From contig UQMV01000003.1 in NCBI GenBank assembly GCA_900542315.1, positions 33,438 to 97,437 of the forward strand: a stretch of DNA of 64,000 bases. The letters run 5' to 3'. A model generated the notes under the pieces. The model had not been told where the DNA came from. It saw only the letters and a list, made by a program, of their open reading frames with translations, and searched no databases. This DNA comes from an uncultured Collinsella sp. GTDB taxonomy: Bacteria; Actinomycetota; Coriobacteriia; Coriobacteriales; Coriobacteriaceae. This document shows, piece by piece, positions 17,682 to 24,509 of this stretch. Numbering within the stretch: the stretch's first letter is position 1; every line of letters starts with the position of its first letter. Made by a program: the position numbers and the translations under genes.

Positions 17682-17711
17682 CGTGGGCGATACTCGGCTT
17701 ATCGACCCACG
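17682..17711 (+). promoter_or_regulatory. Leader stem-loop before the GH1 gene
   Basis: CGTGGGCGAT (17682-17691) pairs with ATCGACCCACG (17701-17711), leaving one bulged base and a 9-base loop. It ends 5 bases before AAGGAG, so it could affect translation or be an RNA-binding antiterminator site as in bgl systems; there is no T-tract. Confidence 0.45.
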
Positions 17712-17728
17712 ATGCAAAGGAGATGCTC

Positions 17729-19177
17729 ATGGCAAACATCAAGTTCCCCGAGGGTTTCTATTGGGGTGGCGCTACCGCCGCCAACCAGTTTGAGGGCGCT
17801 TGGAACGTGGACGGCCGCGGCGCTTCCGTCGACGACCACTTCCTGGGCGGCAGCTACAAGGAGCCGCGTCAGATCACGATCGACATCGACCCCAACCGCT
17901 TCTACCCCAACCATGACGGCATCGATTTCTACCATCACTACGAGGAGGACATCGCGCTGTTCGCCGAGATGGGCTTCAACATGTTCCGCATGTCCATCTC
18001 TTGGAGCCGAATCTTCCCCAACGGCGACGACGCCGAGCCCAACGAGGCCGGCCTCGCCTTTTACGATCGCGTCTTCGACTGCCTGCGCGCTCACAATATC
18101 GAGCCGCTCGTGACGCTCTCGCACTACGAGATGCCCTATCACCTGGTCGAGAAGTACAACGGCTGGGCAAGCCGCGAGCTCATCGGCTTCTTTGAGAAGT
18201 ATTGCCAGACCGTCTTCGACCGCTATCAGGACAAAGTCAAGTTTTGGCTCACCTTCAACGAGATCAACTGCGGCACCATGGACATGGGCGCCATGATGGA
18301 GACCGGCCTGATCCAGGGCTTCGAGGGCCCGGCAAGCGCCATCAAGACCACCGCTCAGCAGCGCTATCAGGCTCTGCATCATCAGTTTGTCGCCAGCGGC
18401 CGCGTCGTGCGCTACGCTCACGAGCACTACCCGCAGTTCAAGATGGGCAACATGGACTGCTTCATCCTCTCCTACGCCGCCACGTGCGATCCGGTCGACG
18501 TGTTCGCCACGCAGCAGCAGATGAACTCCATGAACTGGTACTGTTCCGACGTGCAGGTGCGCGGCAAGTACCCGTTCTACGCCAAGCGCTTCTGGGCCGA
18601 GAACGACGTCGAGCTCGCTATGGAGGACGGCGACCTGCAGGATATCGCCGACGGCAAGGTCGACTTCTACACCTTTAGCTACTACATGTCCGGCACCGTG
18701 GGCACGCACAAGGACCACGAGATGACCGAGGGCAACATGACCTTTGGCGGCAAGAACCCCTACCTGGAGTCCACCGACTGGGGTTGGCAGATCGACCCGC
18801 TGGGCCTGCGTATCGCCCTCAACGAGATCTACGCCCGCTACGAGATTCCGCTGATGGTGGTCGAGAACGGCATGGGCGCCTACGACGAGGTCGAGGAGGA
18901 CGGTTCCATTCACGATCCGTACCGCATCGCCTATCTGCAGAGTCACATCAAGGCCATGGGCGAGGCCGTCGCCGATGGCGTCGACCTGATCGCCTACACC
19001 TGGTGGGGCCCCATCGACCTGGTGTCCGCCGGCACCGGCGAGATGCGCAAGCGCTACGGCTTCATCCATGTCGATAAGTACGACGATGGCACCGGCACCT
19101 ACGAGCGCCGCCGCAAGGACAGCTTCTTCGCATACCAGAAGATCATCAAGTCCAACGGCGCTGAGGGCTTGGAGTAA
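17729..19177 (+). CDS. 6-phospho-beta-glucosidase, GH1 family
   Basis: 482 residues. A GH1 barrel with FPEGFYWGGATAANQFEGAW at the start, SWSRIFPNG, the acid/base glutamate in TFNEIN (Glu178) and the nucleophile in VVENGMG (Glu379). Family members with this length act in the cytoplasm on phosphorylated beta-glucosides delivered by a PTS. AAGGAG lies 6 bases before ATG 17729. The nearby EIIA-Glc and the EIIBC at the left edge fit such a pathway. Its substrate could be cellobiose, arbutin or salicin type; the sequence does not decide. Confidence 0.92.
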   Translation: MANIKFPEGFYWGGATAANQFEGAWNVDGRGASVDDHFLGGSYKEPRQITIDIDPNRFYPNHDGIDFYHHYEEDIALFAEMGFNMFRMSISWSRIFPNGDDAEPNEAGLAFYDRVFDCLRAHNIEPLVTLSHYEMPYHLVEKYNGWASRELIGFFEKYCQTVFDRYQDKVKFWLTFNEINCGTMDMGAMMETGLIQGFEGPASAIKTTAQQRYQALHHQFVASGRVVRYAHEHYPQFKMGNMDCFILSYAATCDPVDVFATQQQMNSMNWYCSDVQVRGKYPFYAKRFWAENDVELAMEDGDLQDIADGKVDFYTFSYYMSGTVGTHKDHEMTEGNMTFGGKNPYLESTDWGWQIDPLGLRIALNEIYARYEIPLMVVENGMGAYDEVEEDGSIHDPYRIAYLQSHIKAMGEAVADGVDLIAYTWWGPIDLVSAGTGEMRKRYGFIHVDKYDDGTGTYERRRKDSFFAYQKIIKSNGAEGLE

Positions 19178-19201
19178 TTGAGTTCCGGCGATTGAGTTCC
19201 G

Positions 19202-19305
19202 GCGTTCTGACGAACGCCGGACCGGCGGCCGATTTCGTGACCACGAATGTCGACGACGACGGCATCTGGAACGCCTTCGTGCACCTAGGGCTCATCGAGG
19301 GTTAA
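19202..19305 (+). pseudogene. Possible 3' gene remnant with hairpin
   Basis: A perfect hairpin CCGGCGTTC-tgac-GAACGCCGG follows a direct repeat of TTGAGTTCCGGCG. From it an open frame without a start reads DFVTTNVDDDGIWNAFVHLG and stops at 19303-19305. It looks like the C-terminal tail of a lost gene, but the family was not recognised, and chance is possible. Confidence 0.25.
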
Positions 19306-19444
19306 TCAACAAAACGGGCGCCGATGGACAAAGACGTCGGCAGAGTTTTCGATTCGACTCCCCACCTTAGTTTTTGGTCCAATTGGCACTATAATCACCA
19401 TAGGCATGCGCACTACGTTGCGCTTAATCAAGAGGAGAAAACGT

Positions 19445-19981
19445 ATGGGTCTGTTTGACATGTTCAAGAAGAAGGCTGAGCCCGCGGCTGCCGCTGCTCC
19501 TGCCTCCATCTCTGCTTCTGCCGGCGCCGACGTGCTGTGCTCGCCCGTCAAGGGCAAGGTCATCAAGATGGCCGACGTGCCCGATCCCGTCTTTGGTGGC
19601 GAGGTTCTGGGCAAGGGCTGCGCCGTGTGGCCCGAGGACGATTTGGTCTATGCCCCCTGCGACGGCAAGGTGACCGTCACCATGGGTCACGCTGTGGGCT
19701 TGCAGTCCGATAGCGGCATCGAGGTTTTGGTGCACGTTGGCGTCGATACCGTCAACATGAACGGCGACGGCTTCGAGGGCTTCGTCAAGGCTGACGATGT
19801 CGTGAAGGCCGGCCAGCCCATGCTCAAGATCGACCGCGCCAAGATCGCCGCTGCCGGTTACAAGGACTGCGTCGTCGTGGCTGTGTCCAACACCGCCGAG
19901 TTTGCCGACGTCGAGCTTGCCGTCGAGGCCGACTCCGCCGTCGCTGCCGGCGATGCTATCGTCAAGGTTGTCCGCAAGTAA
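19445..19981 (+). CDS. crr: PTS glucose-family EIIA component
   Basis: 178 residues. After an Ala-rich linker comes the IIA-Glc fold: SPVKGKVIKMADVPDPVF, GHAVGLQSDSGIEVLVHVG with the phospho-accepting His97 and the assisting His82, ending GDAIVKVVRK. It takes phosphate from HPr and gives it to a IIB domain. As a free-standing protein it can serve several permeases lacking a IIA, such as the EIIBC at 241-1668. GAGGAG precedes ATG 19445. A TATAAT at 19390-19395 suggests its own promoter. Confidence 0.9.
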   Translation: MGLFDMFKKKAEPAAAAAPASISASAGADVLCSPVKGKVIKMADVPDPVFGGEVLGKGCAVWPEDDLVYAPCDGKVTVTMGHAVGLQSDSGIEVLVHVGVDTVNMNGDGFEGFVKADDVVKAGQPMLKIDRAKIAAAGYKDCVVVAVSNTAEFADVELAVEADSAVAAGDAIVKVVRK

Positions 19982-20005
19982 ATCGCGGCATCGCATAATG
20001 TCTAA

Positions 20006-20036
20006 GGGTGGTCGGATTATCCGGCCACCCTTTTTT
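20006..20036 (+). terminator. Terminator after EIIA
   Basis: GGGTGG-T-CGGA pairs with TCCG-G-CCACCC, followed by TTTTTT at 20031-20036. A textbook intrinsic terminator. Confidence 0.9.
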
Positions 20037-20144
20037 ATTGCACGGTACGGATGCGTTTTATTGCATGCTGAGCGGACTCGCAGACCGTTCGGACGTTAAA
20101 ACGAACCGACCGCGCCTTCGTGCTGCCGAGGGTGTTCATAAGTG

Positions 20145-20164
20145 GATAGTATGTGCTTACTATC
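20145..20164. promoter_or_regulatory. Candidate operator upstream of lipoprotein gene
   Basis: GATAGTA-tgtgct-TACTATC is a perfect 20-bp dyad 53 bases upstream of the lipoprotein start, where a repressor could block a promoter. Confidence 0.4.
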
Positions 20165-20216
20165 ACAACGTGTGCCGTGTCTGGGAAGCACGGTGCCGCT
20201 CATTGGGAGGAACAAC

Positions 20217-20771
20217 ATGAAAAAGAAGCTGCTTGCGCCCCTCATGGCCGTTTTGGTTGCATGCGTGGTCGTGCTTTCCGGCTGCGGAGGCCCTTCGATC
20301 GAAGAACTCATCACCGAGGACCTTACGACTCAGTTCGATGAGGTCAAAAACGGTGGCGACGATTTCCTCTCTGGTCTGGAAGAGGCTTCGGGCGACGAGT
20401 TCGAGCAGCTGGGCATCGATCCCAAGGAGTATGCCAAGACCTATCTCGAGGGCTTTGATTACGAGATCGGCGACGTGACGGTCGACGAGGACAAGGGCGT
20501 TGCAACCGCCGAGGTCTCCATCACCTGCAAGTCCATGAACAAGATCGTCGAGGACTTCTCCACCCAGTATCAGGAGAAGGTCGCTGCACTTGACACGGTT
20601 CCTTCCGATGACGAGCTGTACAAGATGGCCGGCCAGGTGATGGTCGATGTGACCAAGGCCACCGAGCCCAGGAAGACCACGGTTATCTTCAAGTACACCT
20701 GCAACGACGACGGCGAGTGGTCTGCTGACGACTCCGTCAACTCCGAGATGATGGATGCGATGCTGAGCTAG
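20217..20771 (+). CDS. Lipoprotein of unknown function
   Basis: 184 residues; signal MKKKLLAPLMAVLVACVVVL with lipobox LSGC. The mature domain is acidic, with a GDVTVDEDKGVATAEVSITC strand pattern like DUF4878/DUF5105-type small lipoproteins; this match is tentative. GGGAGG precedes ATG 20217. A family D module starts 5 bases after its stop. Confidence 0.75.
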   Translation: MKKKLLAPLMAVLVACVVVLSGCGGPSIEELITEDLTTQFDEVKNGGDDFLSGLEEASGDEFEQLGIDPKEYAKTYLEGFDYEIGDVTVDEDKGVATAEVSITCKSMNKIVEDFSTQYQEKVAALDTVPSDDELYKMAGQVMVDVTKATEPRKTTVIFKYTCNDDGEWSADDSVNSEMMDAMLS

Positions 20772-20775
20772 GGGA

Positions 20776-20802
20776 GTTACGCGGTTCTACGAACCGCGTA
20801 AC
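20776..20802. repeat. Family D hairpin, copy 2
   Basis: GTTACGCGGTT-ctacg-AACCGCGTAAC, 4 bases after the lipoprotein TAG. It is the first stem of a longer module that ends at about 20943 with CGCTCGCTGTCCGTCC. Confidence 0.85.
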
Positions 20803-20845
20803 CAGTTGACGCTGCGCGCCGCCCAAGCCGACAATTTGTCATTCA

Positions 20846-20886
20846 AAAGGCGAGGCATGACCAGAAGGTCTATGCCTCGCCTTTTT
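20846..20886 (+). terminator. Inner terminator-like stem of family D module, copy 2
   Basis: GGCGAGGCAT pairs with ATGCCTCGCC and is followed by TTTTT. It is enclosed by a second stem, CCAAGCCG (20823-20830) with CGGCTTGG (20901-20908). Confidence 0.8.
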
Positions 20887-21004
20887 CATGCCAACTTGTT
20901 CGGCTTGGACGTCGCTCGCTGTCCGTCCTCTACCTGTGGTGTCGCCATTGTTGAGGGGTAGCTAATTTGGGACGGGGCTCTTTTAGCTACCCCGTGCCCA
21001 TCTA

Positions 21005-21071
21005 AGTTGCGGTGAAATAGGGACTGTTTGGGGGCAGTAGGCCGGTAATCAGTCCCTATTTCACCGCAACT
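21005..21071. repeat. Palindromic element family A, copy 2 (67 bp)
   Basis: Arms AGTTGCGGTGAAATAGGG and CCCTATTTCACCGCAACT, extended inward by ACTG/CAGT. The length equals that of the other two copies. Confidence 0.9.
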
Positions 21072-21088
21072 TATTGGTGGGCGGCTCG

Positions 21089-21757
21089 CTACTCGCCCAA
21101 GATCAGCGCAGCGAGTTCGTCCTGGGTGTCCACTACGTAGTCGGCGCCGGCGGCTTCGAGCTCTGCTCGACCGCGGAAGCCCCAGGTGACGCCGGCGCTC
21201 TTAAGGCCGGCGTTGTGGCCGGTCAGAACATCGACATTCGAATCGCCTACGTAGAGCGTGGTTGCCGGATCGGCGCCGAGCTCTTCCATCACATGCAGTG
21301 TGACGGGCGCCTCGGGCTTGGGCGGAAACGCGTCGACGCGGCCCTGCACCAGCGCAAAGCGGTCGGGGCCAAAGTACTTTTCGATAAGCGGGGCAGCCGA
21401 GACATGGTCCTTGTTGGTAAGCACGGCCAGCTGAACGCCCGCGGCGCGCAGACGGTCGAGCATCTCGATCGTGCCGGCGTAGGGGGCGGTATGGTCCTCC
21501 TTGTGCTCGCCGTAATATGCCCTAAACTCGGCAAGCGTCCGCTCAAACATGCGACCGTTGCCCGCGTACTCGGCGGGCATAAAGCGCTCGACCAGCTTGA
21601 GCATGCCGTTTCCTACCTTGTAGCGGTACTCGTCCACGGCAAACGTAGGCCAGCCGTGCATCTCGCAGGTATGGTTGCCGGCGGCCGCCAGATCCTCGAG
21701 CGTGTTGAGGATGGTGCCGTCCAGATCAAAAATCACATGGGAAAACGCTGCTGCCAT
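21089..21757 (-). CDS. gph: HAD-superfamily phosphatase, phosphoglycolate phosphatase-like
   Basis: 222 residues with HAD motif I FDLDGTILNT (about residues 9-18), motif II LAVLTNK, motif III lysine in PPKPEAP and motif IV YVGDSNVDV, plus the helical cap of the Gph class. It hydrolyses a small phosphate ester; phosphoglycolate is the family's usual assignment but not certain. The ATG at 21757 follows GGAGCA. It lies 126 bases behind hypE on the same strand and may be the operon's last gene. Confidence 0.8.
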   Translation of the reverse strand: MAAAFSHVIFDLDGTILNTLEDLAAAGNHTCEMHGWPTFAVDEYRYKVGNGMLKLVERFMPAEYAGNGRMFERTLAEFRAYYGEHKEDHTAPYAGTIEMLDRLRAAGVQLAVLTNKDHVSAAPLIEKYFGPDRFALVQGRVDAFPPKPEAPVTLHVMEELGADPATTLYVGDSNVDVLTGHNAGLKSAGVTWGFRGRAELEAAGADYVVDTQDELAALILGE

Positions 21758-21883
21758 GGGTGCTCCTGCCGTTTGAGTTGTAAAGCGCACCTCATGATAC
21801 TGGCCTTGCGCGTCGGGCGTGCCTGGAATCTGAATATCTGTAACAACCTTGAGTTGCACTGCGGCGGCTGCGCGCCGTGTCTG

Positions 21884-22918
21884 CTAGCAAATCCTCGGCA
21901 GCTGCTCTCCCACGAGCATGTCGAGGATACGCGTCGAGCCCCAGCCGGTGCGCACGCGCACGGCGGGACGAGCGTCTTCGGCAATCGGTAGCACGCGCCC
22001 GATGATGGCGGCGTTCTCGCCGTAGCGGGCGGCACGCATGGCTGCCAGCGCCGCGTCGGCCTGCTCGGCGGGCACCACGGCGACCATCTTGCCCTCGTTT
22101 GCCACCTGCAGCACGTCGTAGCCGAGCATCTCGCAGGCGGCCTGCACGTCAGGGCGCACGGGCACGGCATCTTCGTCAATTTCCATGGCAACGCCGCTGG
22201 CCTGCGCAAACTCGTTGAGCGTGGATGCCAGGCCGCCGCGCGTGGGGTCGCGGAAGCATCGCGTGTTAGGGGCGGCGGCCAGCACGTCGGCAATCAGGTG
22301 GTTGAGCGGCGCGGCGTCGCTCTCGATGTTGCTCGAAAACGCCAGACCCTCGCGCTGGCTCATGATGGCGATGCCGTGGTCGCCCAGCGTGCCCGAGACC
22401 AGGATGACATCGCCGGGCTGGCAGTTTGCACCGCTGAGCGCCACGCCCGCAGGCACCTCGCCCACGCCGGCGGTATTGATATAGACGCCGTCTGCCCCGC
22501 CGCGCTCGACCACCTTGGTGTCGCCGGTGATAATCGCCACACCTGCCTCGCGTGCCGTCTCGGCCATGGTCTGCACAATCTGGCGCAGCTTGTCCATGGG
22601 ATAGCCTTCTTCGAGGATGAAGCCGCACGACAGGTAGCGCACGTTGGCGCCCGAGGTCGCGACGTCGTTGACGGTTCCGCATACGGCGAGCCTGCCGATG
22701 TTGCCGCCGGGAAAGAACTGCGGCGTCACCACAAAGCTGTCGGTCGACATGGCGATGCGCCCGCTTGCGGGCAGCGCGGCGACGCCGGCGTCGTTGCCTT
22801 CGAGCAGCTCGGGCGACCCAAAGGCGTCCAGAAAGACCTCGTCGATAATGCGTTTCATCATCTGCCCGCCGGAGCCGTGGCCCAGCAGGACAGTGCTATC
22901 GGTGACGCTATGGGACAT
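21884..22918 (-). CDS. hypE: Hydrogenase maturation factor HypE
   Basis: 344 residues, AIR-synthase-like fold. HypE receives the carbamoyl group from HypF on its C-terminal cysteine and dehydrates it to the cyanide ligand of NiFe hydrogenase. The needed C-terminus GEQLPRIC is intact. Other markers are LLGHGSGGQMM at the N-terminus and RDPTRGGLASTLNE. ATG 22918 follows GGAG. It is in the order hypF-hypC-hypD-hypE, separated from hypD by a short palindrome. Confidence 0.96.
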   Translation of the reverse strand: MSHSVTDSTVLLGHGSGGQMMKRIIDEVFLDAFGSPELLEGNDAGVAALPASGRIAMSTDSFVVTPQFFPGGNIGRLAVCGTVNDVATSGANVRYLSCGFILEEGYPMDKLRQIVQTMAETAREAGVAIITGDTKVVERGGADGVYINTAGVGEVPAGVALSGANCQPGDVILVSGTLGDHGIAIMSQREGLAFSSNIESDAAPLNHLIADVLAAAPNTRCFRDPTRGGLASTLNEFAQASGVAMEIDEDAVPVRPDVQAACEMLGYDVLQVANEGKMVAVVPAEQADAALAAMRAARYGENAAIIGRVLPIAEDARPAVRVRTGWGSTRILDMLVGEQLPRIC

Positions 22919-22958
22919 ATCGAAAACTCCAATCGAGGGTGGTGCCAGCAAGCGAGTG

Positions 22959-22993
22959 CGTGGGACAAATTCATCAGAAGTGTTTGTCCCACG
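22959..22993. repeat. Palindrome between hypD and hypE
   Basis: CGTGGGACAAA and TTTGTCCCACG, 11-bp perfect arms around 13 bases. It belongs in style to the intergenic hairpins of this window. There is no T-tract. Confidence 0.7.
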
Positions 22994-23005
22994 TGGGCGT
23001 TCAGG

Positions 23006-24118
23006 TTAGTTTCTGTACCTAAAGTACGCGGCGCAGCTGCCTTCGGAGCTCACCATGCACGGGCCGACGGGATGCTCGGGCGTGCACGCGTGGCCGAACA
23101 ACGGGCAGTCGCTGGGTGTAATAGCCCCGCGCAGCACGTCGCCGCAGCGACATCCGCGCGGCTCGACCGTCGGTTCAATCGGCACGTCATAGCGGGCACC
23201 GGCATCAAAGCGCGCGAACTCGGGCCGGATGGAAAGGCCCGAGGCGGGAATCGGTCCCAGCCCGCGCCACGTGGTGTCGCACGGCTCAAATACCTGCTCG
23301 ACCAGCTGGCGCGCCACGGGGTTGCCGTCCGCATTGACGCCGCGGCGGTAGGCGTTGTCGATCTCGGGCCGTCCCTCAATAACCATTTGGACCAGCATGC
23401 AAATGCCCTGCAAGATATCGACCGGCTCAAACCCGGTAACCACGCCCGGGGTCCTAAACTCATCGACCAAAAAGCCAAATGGCGCCACGCCCGTGATGGT
23501 GGCGACATGGCCCGGCAGGATAAAGCCGTCGATGGTCGTCTCGGGGTCGTTGGCAATCGCGCGCAGCGCCGGTGGCGTGGTCTTGTGGGCGCAATAGACC
23601 GAGAAGTTCTGGAGCCCGCGCGCATCTGCCTCTAGGATGGCGGCGGCGATGGTGGGCGTCGTGGTCTCAAAGCCCACGCCCATAAAGATGACCGGGCGGT
23701 CGGGGTTGTGCTCGGCAATATCGAGCGCGTCGAGTGGCGAGTAGACGATGCGGATGTCGCGTCCGGCTGCCTTTTGCGCGGCAAGCGAGGTAGACGATCC
23801 GGGCACGCGCATCATGTCACCAAAGGTAGTGATGATGGCGCCGTCCATCTTGGCGAGTGCGATTGCGTGGTCGATGTCGCGGTTCGCGGTAACGCAGACG
23901 GGGCAGCCCGGGCCGCTCAACAGCTTGAGCCCCGCCGGCATAATGGAGCGAAAACCATAGCGGCCAATGCTCACGGTATGCGTACCGCAGACTTCCATAA
24001 GGTTGATGCTGCGATCGCCGACAAGCTCATGAATGCGGTCGATGAGCTCGCGAGCGAGCCGTGGGTCGCGGAATGCCGAAAAGTCGATACCGGAGTGAAC
24101 CGGTTGTGCCGCCGCCAC
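23006..24118 (-). CDS. hypD: Hydrogenase maturation factor HypD
   Basis: 370 residues; iron-sulfur protein that with HypC builds the Fe(CN)2CO group. Conserved CGTHT, GPGCPVCVT and the C-terminal cysteine cluster (GCRCGDVLRG, CPLFGHAC) are present. The start is GTG at 24118, whose G is the last base of the hypC stop codon (TAGTG), so translation is probably coupled. Confidence 0.96.
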   Translation of the reverse strand: MAAAQPVHSGIDFSAFRDPRLARELIDRIHELVGDRSINLMEVCGTHTVSIGRYGFRSIMPAGLKLLSGPGCPVCVTANRDIDHAIALAKMDGAIITTFGDMMRVPGSSTSLAAQKAAGRDIRIVYSPLDALDIAEHNPDRPVIFMGVGFETTTPTIAAAILEADARGLQNFSVYCAHKTTPPALRAIANDPETTIDGFILPGHVATITGVAPFGFLVDEFRTPGVVTGFEPVDILQGICMLVQMVIEGRPEIDNAYRRGVNADGNPVARQLVEQVFEPCDTTWRGLGPIPASGLSIRPEFARFDAGARYDVPIEPTVEPRGCRCGDVLRGAITPSDCPLFGHACTPEHPVGPCMVSSEGSCAAYFRYRN

Positions 24119-24378
24119 TAGTATGCCTCGGCCGGGTTGGTGGCGAGCTGGTCCTCTTCGACCAGCTCGGTCATGGTGTTGACCAGCTCGAGCGTCTCTT
24201 GAGCTTCCTGCTCGTCGACAATCTGGATGCCAAAGCCGGCGTGTACGAGAACATAGTCGCCTACCTGCGCCGTCGGCACAAGTCGCAGCGACGCGGGGCG
24301 CTCGATGCCCATCATGTCGACGGTCGCCTTTAGGTCGTCGTCGCGTTTGACCACTTTACCGGGAACGGCAAGGCACAT
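24118..24378 (-). CDS. hypC: Hydrogenase maturation chaperone HypC
   Basis: 86 residues starting MCLAVPGK, with the essential Cys2 that binds iron and HypD. The C-terminal half is the usual acidic helix. It overlaps hypD by one base. A 131-base gap with a small CCATC/GATGG stem separates it from hypF upstream. Confidence 0.95.
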   Translation of the reverse strand: MCLAVPGKVVKRDDDLKATVDMMGIERPASLRLVPTAQVGDYVLVHAGFGIQIVDEQEAQETLELVNTMTELVEEDQLATNPAEAY

Positions 24379-24509
24379 AATGTTCCCCTTTTATACGCTT
24401 TGCGCTGGATAGGCGCCTAATAATCCATCAGTTGATGGTAGCGCTCGCGGGGGTTGCGGGCAAACGCGTTACACCTGTGAGACGGCGGCGCATGGGCTAG
24501 CCAAACTGC

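Larger units (their letters stand above)
20772..21088. other. Repeat-filled spacer between convergent genes
   Basis: Holds a complete family D module (20776 to about 20943), including a terminator-like stem, then a family A element. At 20960-21000 GGGGTAGCTAA and TTAGCTACCCC form a further stem (11-bp arms). No gene is seen. Confidence 0.7.
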
